A stretch of DNA of 64,000 bases from an uncultured Clostridium sp. (GTDB taxonomy: Bacteria; Bacillota; Clostridia; TANB77; CAG-508), in NCBI GenBank assembly GCA_947570695.1, contig CANOVB010000003.1, positions 186,001 through 250,000 on the forward strand. Reading direction: 5' to 3'. Every line of letters begins with the position of its first letter. The first letter of the stretch is position 1. This document shows positions 25,849 to 34,952 of the stretch, in pieces. Below the pieces are notes generated by a model. It was not told the origin of the DNA, made no database searches, and saw only the letters and a program-made list of their open reading frames with translations. Position numbers and translations under genes: made by a program.

Positions 25849-28074
25849 TTATTTTACTTTATAAATATACATTTCATCTTCATTATAAATTTCTTCTAAT
25901 TTATCTTCAAATGATTTCTCACTTAAATCTTCTTTTGAAAGAACGTATTTTATATTTAATTTTTCTAAATCCTTATAATTTAATCTTATTACAATATTAT
26001 CTGCATAAAGTAGTTTTACTTCAGTTTCTTCTTCTATAATTTTAAAATTTATATGTGCATATCTATTATAAATTTTTCTATATTCTTCTGCCTTATCTCC
26101 TAATATTTCTTTAAATAAATCCATATTTGGATACACACCTGTAGAATTTAATGTACGTATTCCATTTGCTACAGCATAATCATTTATATACCATTTTCCA
26201 TTATCTTCTATTTCTACTTCTTCGTTTTCATCAGTTTTAGGGATTTCGTCTCCTTTATCAACAACTACCCAAATTGCTTCTGGATCACTTTCCTTAATTT
26301 CTTGCATTTTTATTGCTACTGGTTTTGTATAAAAAATGTCTGTTGTTCTAATTACTGGATTTACTCTTAATCCAGACATTAATGCAACTGCAATTAATCC
26401 ATATATAGTATAATTTTTAATTTTTTCATTATTAATATTTAAAACTCCAAATATTACCGCTAAAAAGATTTCTCCTCCAAGTAATATTTTAAATTTATCT
26501 AAATAATGAAATTCTTCTGCAAAACCTATAGTAGTTTTAGCTTTATATATTATAAATATTGTTGATATTACAGCAATGGCAAAAGTTGCCTTTTTATTTA
26601 TTAATTTGTCACCTTTTTCAAAATTTCCCATTAAGTATATTAACATATAAATACAGGCTGTTCCTACTGGGATTGATACTCTTCCAGCTGTTGTCATTGA
26701 CATTTTCGTTAATTTTGCAAAAAATTCTGGGAAACCATATACGCACCAAATGCTTAAAAAACCGCTAACTACAAGCATTGGAATCCAGAAATGCAAATCT
26801 TTTTTATTTCTTATAACATATATTAAACCTAATATCATAGGTATTGGGAATAAAGATAACATACTAGCAAATTCACAAGGATTTAGATATTCTTCAAAAG
26901 TAAAGAATATATCATAAAAATATGAATAAAGGTTTAGCGCTCCACCCCCTATTTCACATCTTTCACCTGGATAGTCTGTATTCATTGTAGCTTTTAATGT
27001 ATCTTTTGATAACATATACCATCTTCCAAGTAGTAATCCTAAAGCTATAATAGTAATTATAATTACTGCTATATCATGTTTATTAAATTTGTAATTTCTA
27101 TATTTAATATTTTTTATTAAAATCCAAATTACTAATGTCAAGAATAAATATCCAAAAGATAATTGCCAAGCCGGATAAAATACAAATACATAGGATAATC
27201 CAGCTATTAATATTCCAAGAGCACATAAATATTTATTTCTCTTTTTATCAGTATTCATAAATTTGTCTATAAGAACTAATACAATTTGCCCCCATAAAAG
27301 AGTATCCATACAATACCACCATTGTACTGCTGCTGAAAATGTTATTACAATCATTCCACATAAAGATACTTTTTTATTTCTTTTTGTAAGTATTAAACAT
27401 AACTCATAAGATCCAAGCATCATTGCTACAAGTCTTGCATACCAATAAAAACTTAAACCTACATCATTTCCAAATAGTAAAAATCCAATTTGAAAAGGTC
27501 TTCCAAGCATTAAAATATCTAAAACTGGTGCATTTGAAACTGTAAACATATCTGTATCAGTTCCTCTTAATACATTATTAAAATAACTAAATGAATTTTG
27601 AGCTTTTCCTTGAGATAGTATATAAGTTGTTGAAGTTGCCCACTCATCAGTTCTTATCATTCTAGGCGTTCCAAGTAATGTATGATACCTTGTATTATCA
27701 TTATGTGATTGAATTAATCCATCAAAATTTACTATAGAAGAACCTGAATATTTAAATGCCATTACAAATAGTAAAAAGGCACAAGCAATTTTGTACCTAT
27801 GATTATGTATAAATTCATACATTTTTGAAAGTTTAAAAACAAAATGTATTCCTATAAACATATAAATTATACTTACTAAAATTATCCTATTTTTAGAAAT
27901 AAATTCTGGATAATATCTTCTAAAAATTGTATACTCACATATAGTAGCTAAAATCACTGAAAATACTGCCACTAGCAAAAGTTTTGTTTTTGTGAAATTA
28001 TCTTTATTTAAAAAGTATTTTACTTTTTCTTCTAAAAATTTATATATATTATTTATTTTTTCACTAATATTCAT
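25849..28074 (-). CDS. Very large polytopic membrane protein (GT-C-like) of the polysaccharide locus
   Basis: The 741-residue protein has an N-terminal cytoplasmic segment (about 1-30), about 12 helices up to residue 575, and a soluble C-terminus (about 580-741). The first large external loop is characteristic: LGTPRMIRTDEWATSTTYIL, then NAPVLDILMLGRPFQIG. Loops with Arg, Asp, Glu and Trp like these occur in a clostridial family of putative GT-C enzymes found beside GtrA and DPM-type genes. AAGGAAT precedes the ATG. It is followed by a GT2 and preceded by another, so it is probably one operon. Function as an outer-face glycosyltransferase is inferred, not shown. Confidence 0.6.
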   Translation of the reverse strand: MNISEKINNIYKFLEEKVKYFLNKDNFTKTKLLLVAVFSVILATICEYTIFRRYYPEFISKNRIILVSIIYMFIGIHFVFKLSKMYEFIHNHRYKIACAFLLFVMAFKYSGSSIVNFDGLIQSHNDNTRYHTLLGTPRMIRTDEWATSTTYILSQGKAQNSFSYFNNVLRGTDTDMFTVSNAPVLDILMLGRPFQIGFLLFGNDVGLSFYWYARLVAMMLGSYELCLILTKRNKKVSLCGMIVITFSAAVQWWYCMDTLLWGQIVLVLIDKFMNTDKKRNKYLCALGILIAGLSYVFVFYPAWQLSFGYLFLTLVIWILIKNIKYRNYKFNKHDIAVIIITIIALGLLLGRWYMLSKDTLKATMNTDYPGERCEIGGGALNLYSYFYDIFFTFEEYLNPCEFASMLSLFPIPMILGLIYVIRNKKDLHFWIPMLVVSGFLSIWCVYGFPEFFAKLTKMSMTTAGRVSIPVGTACIYMLIYLMGNFEKGDKLINKKATFAIAVISTIFIIYKAKTTIGFAEEFHYLDKFKILLGGEIFLAVIFGVLNINNEKIKNYTIYGLIAVALMSGLRVNPVIRTTDIFYTKPVAIKMQEIKESDPEAIWVVVDKGDEIPKTDENEEVEIEDNGKWYINDYAVANGIRTLNSTGVYPNMDLFKEILGDKAEEYRKIYNRYAHINFKIIEEETEVKLLYADNIVIRLNYKDLEKLNIKYVLSKEDLSEKSFEDKLEEIYNEDEMYIYKVK

Positions 28075-28161
28075 TTTTTAAATTCCTTATTATTCAAATC
28101 GTTTTATAAGTTAAAATTAAAACAACTTTATTTTTTATAGTAAAATATGTAAATAGTTTTT

Positions 28162-29202
28162 TTACCATTTTACTTCCTTTTTTAGTACATCTAATAAAAA
28201 TCTATTTACCCAAATATAGACTATTGGTAATCTTAATTTATAAAATAAATGGACACCCCAAATACATATATGTTTTAATCCCTTTTTAAAACAGTTACTT
28301 ATTGAATAATGTTTACTGTTTCTCCATTCTGGAAAATTATCATCAAAATATTTTGTAATTTCTTTTAAAGCTTCATTCATTTTAACAGATTTATCATAAG
28401 AAAGCATAAATGCCCAAGATATTCCTAAATGCACAAATGCCATTGCAGCTAAAGTTTCTTTATATTCTTCATATTTTCCTATAGAAATTGCATGTTCTTT
28501 TGTTACTATTAAATATTTCTTTAAATTTTCTATATCTTTTGAATTTAAAGAATGTATTTGTGAACTAGAACGCAAATAATAATGATATAAAACATCAGGT
28601 ATAAAAGTTAATTTTTGTACTCCATCTAAATATGAATGTATTAAAAATAAAGCATCATTACAGCCTCTAAAAGGTAAAAATTCTAAATGTTTAACTTTTT
28701 CTAATCTATATAATTTATTCCATAAAGAAGGATTAGCATAAACTATAAAATCATCATTCCAGTCAACGTCTTTACTCATAGTGCCATATTGTGTCATTTC
28801 TGTAGAAACTACTTTTCCTGTCTCAAGTTCTACTCTATCATATCCACAAAATGCTATATCTGCATCATTTGCTTTTGCTGCATTATAAAGTTTTTCAGCC
28901 CAAGTAATTTCAGGAATATCGTCGCTATCAATAAACCCTACATATTCTCCTGTAGCTTGTTTTAGTCCATAAGTTCTTGCAGACCATTCTCCGCCATTTT
29001 CTTTATGAAAAGTCTTCACTTTGTTTGGATATCTTTTTTTATAATCTTCTATAATTTCAGGTGCAGAATCTTTTGAACCATCATTTACACAAAGTATTTC
29101 AATATCTTCTAAAGTTTGATTAACAAGTGCATCTAAACATCTTGGTATATATTCCTCTAAATTATATATTGGAACTACTATTGATACTTTTATTGAGCTC
29201 AT
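28162..29202 (-). CDS. Family 2 glycosyltransferase (EpsJ/WcaA-like)
   Basis: The 346-residue GT-A begins KVSIVVPIYNLEEYIPRCLD, with ILCVNDGSKDSAPEII, HKENGGEWSARTYGL and YVGFIDSDDIPE (the Asp-Ser-Asp metal motif). The C-terminal part has hydrophobic amphipathic helices for membrane association. Members of this group add sugars to exopolysaccharide and teichoic-type glycans. It lies 3 bases after the DPM-type gene, so the two are coupled. Confidence 0.88.
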   Translation of the reverse strand: MSSIKVSIVVPIYNLEEYIPRCLDALVNQTLEDIEILCVNDGSKDSAPEIIEDYKKRYPNKVKTFHKENGGEWSARTYGLKQATGEYVGFIDSDDIPEITWAEKLYNAAKANDADIAFCGYDRVELETGKVVSTEMTQYGTMSKDVDWNDDFIVYANPSLWNKLYRLEKVKHLEFLPFRGCNDALFLIHSYLDGVQKLTFIPDVLYHYYLRSSSQIHSLNSKDIENLKKYLIVTKEHAISIGKYEEYKETLAAMAFVHLGISWAFMLSYDKSVKMNEALKEITKYFDDNFPEWRNSKHYSISNCFKKGLKHICIWGVHLFYKLRLPIVYIWVNRFLLDVLKKEVKW

Positions 29203-29204
29203 TA

Positions 29205-30146
29205 TTATTTTTCCTTTCTTCTGTCTTTTAGTTCTCTTTCACAATCAATTAATCTCATTTCAAAGTTTTGTTTTGAATTTTGTATAATATTGTCTAACAT
29301 CAAACCTGTAAAAAGTGATTGAAGCATACATACAAAAAGTAACATACTTAAAATAATTGATGGTACTTTAATTTCCCCTGTTTTAAATAAAACAATAACT
29401 GCTGGAATAAAGAAGGCTAGAGCTATTACAGCAATTATAAATGATATTATAGAAAAGAAGTTTAATGGTTTATAATTTTTGTAAAACCCAAATATTGTTT
29501 TAATTACTCTGATTCCATCTGGTATTGTATTTAATTTTGAAGGACTATCTGCTGGTCTATCTCTATATTCTATTACTACATTTTTTACTTTTAAATTTTT
29601 ATCTAAGGCGTGAATTGTCATTTCAGTTTCTAATTCAAATCCTTTAGACATGACTGGAAATGTTTTTACAAATTTATAACTAAATGCTCTAAGCCCTGTC
29701 ATTACATCTCTTATTTCACTTTTATAAATCCTATTTATTAAAGCTCTGACTGTTACATTTCCAATATTATGGAATGGTCTTTTATTTTCTGTAAAATATG
29801 TAGAAGAAAGTCTATCTCCTATTACCATATCAACATTTTCTTCTAAAACTGCTTTTACCATTTCTTTTGCACTTTCTGCTGGATATGTATCATCTCCATC
29901 TACCATTATGTAACATTCTGCATCTATTTCTCTAAACATGGTTCTAATAACATTACCTTTTCCTTGTTTAGTTTCATATTTTACTATAGCTCCTGCATTT
30001 TTTGCAATTTTATCTGTTTCATCCTTTGAATTATTGTCATATACATAAATTGTAGCTTCTGGTAATTCCTTTTTGAAATCCTCAACTACTTTTTTTATTG
30101 TTTTTGCTTCATTATAGCAAGGTATTAATACTGCTATCTTGTCCAT
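29205..30146 (-). CDS. Dolichyl/polyprenyl-phosphate sugar synthase-like GT2 with two C-terminal helices
   Basis: Makes a polyprenyl-phosphate-linked monosaccharide that GT-C or GtrII-type enzymes use outside the cell. The 313 residues comprise a GT-A domain (KIAVLIPCYNEAKTIKKVV, VYDNNSKDETD, YIMVDGDDTYPAE) and two membrane helices at about 230-258 and 265-290. The start is placed at ATG 30146, with GAAAGGA 8 bases upstream; an in-frame TTG further up carries that ribosome binding site inside it and is unlikely. With GtrA and GtrII upstream, this forms the classical three-component glycan-tailoring set. Confidence 0.9.
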   Translation of the reverse strand: MDKIAVLIPCYNEAKTIKKVVEDFKKELPEATIYVYDNNSKDETDKIAKNAGAIVKYETKQGKGNVIRTMFREIDAECYIMVDGDDTYPAESAKEMVKAVLEENVDMVIGDRLSSTYFTENKRPFHNIGNVTVRALINRIYKSEIRDVMTGLRAFSYKFVKTFPVMSKGFELETEMTIHALDKNLKVKNVVIEYRDRPADSPSKLNTIPDGIRVIKTIFGFYKNYKPLNFFSIISFIIAVIALAFFIPAVIVLFKTGEIKVPSIILSMLLFVCMLQSLFTGLMLDNIIQNSKQNFEMRLIDCERELKDRRKEK

Positions 30147-30245
30147 ATTTTTATTTCCTTTCAAAATTTGATATTTTCGCTAACATTATAACATATATTT
30201 CCATTTTTTCAAACAATTTTACTTAGTTTTTTTTATGTTATATAA

Positions 30246-31919
30246 TTATGGCATTGGTGGGTTTTCAGATAATTTTACAACCATAACATTATAAATCATT
30301 TTTACTGAATCAGGATCTGGAAATATTCCCATTTCTTTAAATTCTGAAGAACCTAAAACATCTTTATAGCTATTAATATTGCAAAACTGTACTCTTTCTC
30401 CCAAATAATTTCCTAAAAATTTTGTCCAAGTTCCTTCCATTCCACTATATGTTCCATGTAATACTGGTTGTTTAAATATATCTCCTAATGTATAATCAAA
30501 TATATTAGTTGTTTTATAATATCTTATATCATTATCACATACAATTCCTGCTATCATTATAGGATACTCTTTATTATATCCCTCTGTTTGCTCTATTCTA
30601 TCCATAATCTTTATTGCTGTAGCATAAGTTTGATTATAATTTAATTTTACTGCAATATAAGAAGCATTATCTGCTAAATAATAAGTAAATACAATTAAAA
30701 ACATACTAAGTAATGCTGTCCATTTAAATATAAAAGTAAATTTATTCCCTGATTTTTCATAAATCATAGAGGCAAATGGAATAACTAATATCATTTGAGC
30801 AGCTGTTAATATATAAGTTTTTGCATCTAATGTTAATAGCAATATACAATTAATTGCTATAGGCAAAATTAAATTCATTAATATTATACATATTACTTTT
30901 AATGGATTTTTCCAAGTTTCCGAACTTATAATAAGTATTAGTTCTAGTATAATAACTGATATAAACATAATCTTATAAAATTCTTGTCTTGAATAATTTT
31001 CATTATTTATGATTTCATCTGTAAAATAAAAATCTCTTAAATCACGATATGTATTTGGAATACTTGTTTTTAAAGATTTTAAAGTGTTACTGACACTTAT
31101 ATTCTCTAGTCCTTTATAATCAGCCATTTGCACATTCATTTTATCTAATATTATTTCTGTAATATTTGAATAAAGCAAACCACCTATTATTACAATTAAG
31201 CACATAGCTATTCCATGAACAAAAAACCATCTAATTTTAATTTCTTTTTCAAATAAATCTCCAATAAGTTTTATTGCTGTTAATCCAACAGTTACTCCAA
31301 TATAGCTTTGATATATTCCTAAAGAAAATGTGAAAACAACTATTGCGAAAATAAAATTTAAAATTCGATTTTTACTAGAAAAAATTAATCTAACAGTTAT
31401 TACTGATAAAAGCATTGCTAAGCAATATGCTACAGAAGTATATGTATACATTAAAGTTCCTGTAAATGCTGGTGATACTACCATTGCTGCTGAAACTAAA
31501 AAAATAGTAAATTTATTCTTTAAATTCAATAAATCTACAATTAATACTGCAGAAATTGCAATAAATAAAATTCCAACTACTGCAGTTACATTTGGTATTG
31601 CTAAATTATTTACTATCTTATCAGCAATAAAAAGTCCCCATCTCCCTAAAGATAATTCCCAATCTGATGGAACTGAAAAACATAAAGAATTCCATAATCC
31701 ATCTGGACTCATTATCATTTCTGTTATAAAAGTTATATGTGTAATTATTCCTACAAGTACTGCTGATAAAAATGCTAATTTTCTATTTGAATCAAACCAC
31801 TCTAAAAAACTTTTTTCAAGCTCATCTGGATGAGTAAAAAGTTTTTTAAAAAAATTTTTACTCTTTTCTAAAATCTTATTTTTATTTCTAAAATCATTTT
31901 CTGATTTTTGATCATTCAT
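30246..31919 (-). CDS. GtrII-family glucosyltransferase (membrane)
   Basis: The 557-residue protein has about 11-12 helices after an N-terminal cytoplasmic segment. The first external loop has SVPSDWELSLGRWGLFIADK, the hallmark of GtrII-type glucosyltransferases, which modify O-antigen or teichoic polymers with polyprenyl-phosphate sugars at the outer face. The C-terminal region (about 450-557) is soluble and external. TAGGAGA precedes the ATG. It lies between gtrA (29 bases upstream) and the polyprenyl-phosphate synthase gene, matching the GtrA-GtrB-GtrII mechanism known from phage serotype conversion. Confidence 0.85.
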   Translation of the reverse strand: MNDQKSENDFRNKNKILEKSKNFFKKLFTHPDELEKSFLEWFDSNRKLAFLSAVLVGIITHITFITEMIMSPDGLWNSLCFSVPSDWELSLGRWGLFIADKIVNNLAIPNVTAVVGILFIAISAVLIVDLLNLKNKFTIFLVSAAMVVSPAFTGTLMYTYTSVAYCLAMLLSVITVRLIFSSKNRILNFIFAIVVFTFSLGIYQSYIGVTVGLTAIKLIGDLFEKEIKIRWFFVHGIAMCLIVIIGGLLYSNITEIILDKMNVQMADYKGLENISVSNTLKSLKTSIPNTYRDLRDFYFTDEIINNENYSRQEFYKIMFISVIILELILIISSETWKNPLKVICIILMNLILPIAINCILLLTLDAKTYILTAAQMILVIPFASMIYEKSGNKFTFIFKWTALLSMFLIVFTYYLADNASYIAVKLNYNQTYATAIKIMDRIEQTEGYNKEYPIMIAGIVCDNDIRYYKTTNIFDYTLGDIFKQPVLHGTYSGMEGTWTKFLGNYLGERVQFCNINSYKDVLGSSEFKEMGIFPDPDSVKMIYNVMVVKLSENPPMP

Positions 31920-31947
31920 TTTTTAAATTCTCCTAAAAAAATACAAT

Positions 31948-32460
31948 CTATTTTTTATCCTTTTTAAATATAATTAATTTACTTAATATAAAATTTAATA
32001 TTATAACAACTATATTTGCAATTACTTTCATTACAATATCATTTATATTTGCATAAACAGCAAAATTCATCATTCCTATACTTATTATTTCAGTAAAAAT
32101 TCTACATGTAGTAAATGAAGCTATTTCTTTAATTAATGCTTTAAAATTCTCACATTTACTATTAAATACTACTGTTTTATTTACCCAATATGCAAATATT
32201 AAAGCAGCAATAAATGCAAATATTTCACTTATATTTACTTTTAATTGCTCATCAATAACCCCTGAAAATATTACATAACTTCCTAATATATATGCTACTA
32301 TATTTACAACTGTAGACAAAGCACCACAAACTAAATATCTCATTCCTTCTAAGTGCTCTCTATAAAAGTCTGCAAGTTTTTTTAAAAATATTTTATCCAA
32401 TATCCATAATCCAAAGTTTTCTACTGCTTCAAAAATTTTTAAAGTAAAATTTTTTTCCAT
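31948..32460 (-). CDS. GtrA-family membrane protein
   Basis: GtrA proteins are thought to flip polyprenyl-phosphate sugars. This 170-residue protein has four helices (about 37-60, 70-93, 107-128, 137-162), with the family start RYLVCGALSTVVNIVAYIL and end VIILNFILSKLIIF. I take ATG 32460 as the start because GGAGG lies 7 bases before it; the upstream in-frame ATGs place that site inside the coding region. It is followed by gtrII and the DPM-type synthase. Confidence 0.9.
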   Translation of the reverse strand: MEKNFTLKIFEAVENFGLWILDKIFLKKLADFYREHLEGMRYLVCGALSTVVNIVAYILGSYVIFSGVIDEQLKVNISEIFAFIAALIFAYWVNKTVVFNSKCENFKALIKEIASFTTCRIFTEIISIGMMNFAVYANINDIVMKVIANIVVIILNFILSKLIIFKKDKK

Positions 32461-32589
32461 TATTTCCTCCATATTTATTTTAAGCAAAATATTTGCTCAA
32501 AATTAATCTTTTTATTTACCGATTAACATATTCTAATCTTTTTTTCTACTAAAAATCTATATATTCAAATATTTTCCTTATTTCGATTT

Positions 32590-34543
32590 TTACTCCACAT
32601 TAATATCAAAATTACAAGTTTTTCTTGTAAAATTTTTATTATAATATGGATCTCCCGCTTCTAAAAAATCTTTCCATTTTTCTTTAAAACTGTTTTTTTC
32701 TTTTTCGAAACGTTCTTCTTGTTTTTTTGAATATTCATATCCTCTTGATTTTGATTCAAGATGCAAAAGCTCAATATAAGGATTATATACATTTCTATAG
32801 CCCTTTTCAAGTAATTTAAGACAAAAATCAACATCATTAAATGCTACTTTAAATAATTTTTCATCCATAAATCCTGCTTCTTCATAAAGCTCTTTTCTTG
32901 AAAAAAGGCAAGCCCCTGTAACGGCTGATACATTTCTAGTTGCAACTTCCCTTCCATAATAAGCATGTTTTCCATAAGGTAAATTAACTAAAAGATTTCC
33001 TGCAATTCCAGATAATCCGGACTGCGATTCCTGCATGCTGAATTGTTTTATCTCCATAATAAAGTCTTGCACCTATTGCACCTATTTCTTTATTTTGGGC
33101 ATATCCTATAAAAGTTTCTAGCCAATCTCTTGTTAATAATTCAGTATCATTATTTAATTGTAAAATATATTCTCCATCAGAATTTTTTACTCCAAAATTA
33201 ATTAAAGCAGAATAATTAAATTCATTTTTATTTTTTTCTAAATTACTACTATTTTCTATTTTTTCTTTATGAGCTATTTCTAAATCATTTTTAGATTTCT
33301 CTTCTGACTTTGTTTCTATATCATTTTTAGAATTTTCTAAATCAAATTCTCCATTTATATCTAGAATAGTTTTTTTATCATAATTTAAAATTTTTATTTT
33401 AGAATTTTTTATAAGTTCTTTATAATATTTAAATGTTTCTTGTGATTTGCTATTATTTTCTATAATATTAATTTCATAATTTTGGTAAGTTGTAAGTTTT
33501 AATATTGAATTAATACATTTTTTTAATAAATCTATATTATCTTTATTTGGAATCAAAATTGATACTTTTGAATTTTCTATTACATTATACTTTATTTTAT
33601 ATATTCCAGGAACATCTTGTCCATCTTCAACAGTCCCATTTTTCTCTAATCTTTTTAAATGCTCTTCAACAACTCTTATTCCTGCTTTAAAAGCATAAGG
33701 CTTACTTTCTGCTACATTTGCAGTAGAATCTCTATGTACTCTCCAATGATATAAAATTTTAGGAATATGTATAATTTTATTAGCTTTTTCAGTTGCTCTT
33801 AAAACAAAATCGAAATCTTGTGCACCATTAAATTCTGAGTTTAAATTTCCTACTTTTTCTAATAAATCTTTTTTTACAACAACAAAATGAGTAATATAAT
33901 TATTGCATTCTAGAGTTTCTGGTGAAAAATCTGGTTTAAAATAAGGCTCAAATCTTTCTTTAGTTTCATTATCTAGTTTATCTTCATCAGTATAAATAAA
34001 ATCTACTTCTTTATTTTCATTAATTACTTTTACTATTTCAAATAGTGCCTCTTTTGGTATTATATCATCATGATCTAAAAATCCTATAAAATCACCTGTT
34101 GCCATTTTTATTGCCTCATTAGTATTTTCAGAAATTCCATTATTAGAATTTAAAAAATTATATTTTATTCTATTATCATTTTCATAATATTTTTTTAAGT
34201 TTTCATTTTGAATTTCACTACCGTCTGCTAAGCAAAGTTCCCAATTTGAATAAGTTTGATTTTTTAAAGCTTCTATAAGTTCTTTTAAAAATCTTTCATT
34301 TGTATTATACATTGGAACAACTATACTTATTTTAGGTTCAAATTCAAAATCAATTTTTCTTTGTAGTTCTAAATCTTCTATAGTAGGATTATTTTTTTCC
34401 ATCCATATTTTATATTGTTCTTGATTAGATTTTCTGTTTTCTTTTATACGAAATAGTCTTTTAAAAACTTTTTTTAGTGTTCTCCAAAAGCCATATCTTC
34501 TAAAATAATATTTAATTTTATTAAAATTATTTTTTAAATTCAT
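32590..34543 (-). CDS. Tandem-GT2 glycosyltransferase, requires a +1 shift at an in-frame CGG
   Basis: Paralogue of the 646-residue enzyme upstream (34953-36893). The first GT-A domain (about 75-310) has KISIVVPMYNTNERFLKE, ELCLADGSEI and IGFLDHDDI; the second starts at about 335 with KVSILIPNKDNID and has YILQLNNDTELLTRDW. Frame 0 ends after TIQHAGIAVRIIWNCRKSFS (519 residues). Codon 509 is CGG (33019-33017). Skipping its C gives GIAV-Gly-Leu-Ser-Gly-Ile-Ala-Gly and continues through AVTGACLFSRKELYEEAGF, VAFNDVDFCLKLLEKGY and LHLESKSRGYEY to a stop at 32590, 650 residues in all, matching the paralogue (HAGIIVGIGGIAGNRF). The product is probably a rhamnan or O-antigen chain transferase. Confidence 0.88.
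33016..33022 (-). other. Putative +1 frameshift site in tandem-GT2 gene (GTC CGG A)
   Basis: P-site codon GTC, A-site CGG (33019-33017), then A at 33016. The frame-0 stop follows ten sense codons after CGG. Reading GGA restores a glycine found at the same place in both paralogues. Confidence 0.6.
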
Positions 34544-34561
34544 TTCTTTTTCCTTTTTTAT

Positions 34562-34933
34562 TTATTGATAGCAAAAAAACATTTTTGTCAAAATTACTTG
34601 TATTATACTTCCTATAACAAATATTGTAATAGTAAATGCTCGAATCTTCTTAGTTTTTTCTCTTTTTAGAGATATATTTATAAAAACTGATATTAGAATA
34701 ATCATTAATCCCATTAGTATATTAAAAAAATTTAATTCAAAACTAGCTATTGTTTTTATTATTTCTGGATGTCAACTTATTAAATTGTTATCAATTTTTA
34801 ATATTAAAATACTAATAAAAGTCATAATTATACTAGGAATTGTTACTAGTATTGAAGTTTTTATCTTTTCAGACATAAGAAACATTATAGAAAATATAAT
34901 TATTGGAAATACAACTACAAAGCCAATTATCAT
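34562..34933 (-). pseudogene. Small four-helix membrane protein interrupted by one in-frame TGA
   Basis: From ATG 34933 (AAGGAG nine bases upstream) the frame reads 53 residues to TGA at 34774-34772, then stays open for 69 more codons to TAA at 34564-34562. Two helices lie before the TGA (about 2-20 and 26-48) and two after it (FFNILMGLMIILISVFINI and FTITIFVIGSIIQVIL). Size and hydrophobic pattern resemble small DUF2304-like membrane proteins found beside GT2 genes, but the match is not firm. The TGA could be a TGG-to-TGA nonsense mutation or a readthrough site; TGA clearly works as stop in rlmN. There is no CGG here. Confidence 0.65.
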
Positions 34934-34952
34934 AAATTCTCCTTCTAAACTA

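Noticed and set aside
31330..31833. A 167-residue plus-strand ORF opposite the GtrII gene
   Set aside because: Antisense shadow; the minus-strand frame shows clear GtrII motifs and membrane helices.
32590..33072. A separate 160-residue glycosyltransferase fragment gene
   Set aside because: It has no ribosome binding site of its own, overlaps the 519-residue ORF, and continues the second GT2 domain exactly where the paralogues do; it is the +1 continuation of the upstream frame.
34562..34933. Genome-wide TGA to Trp reassignment
   Set aside because: TGA acts as the stop of rlmN and of the second flippase (ATGA overlap), and all other Trp codons seen are TGG.
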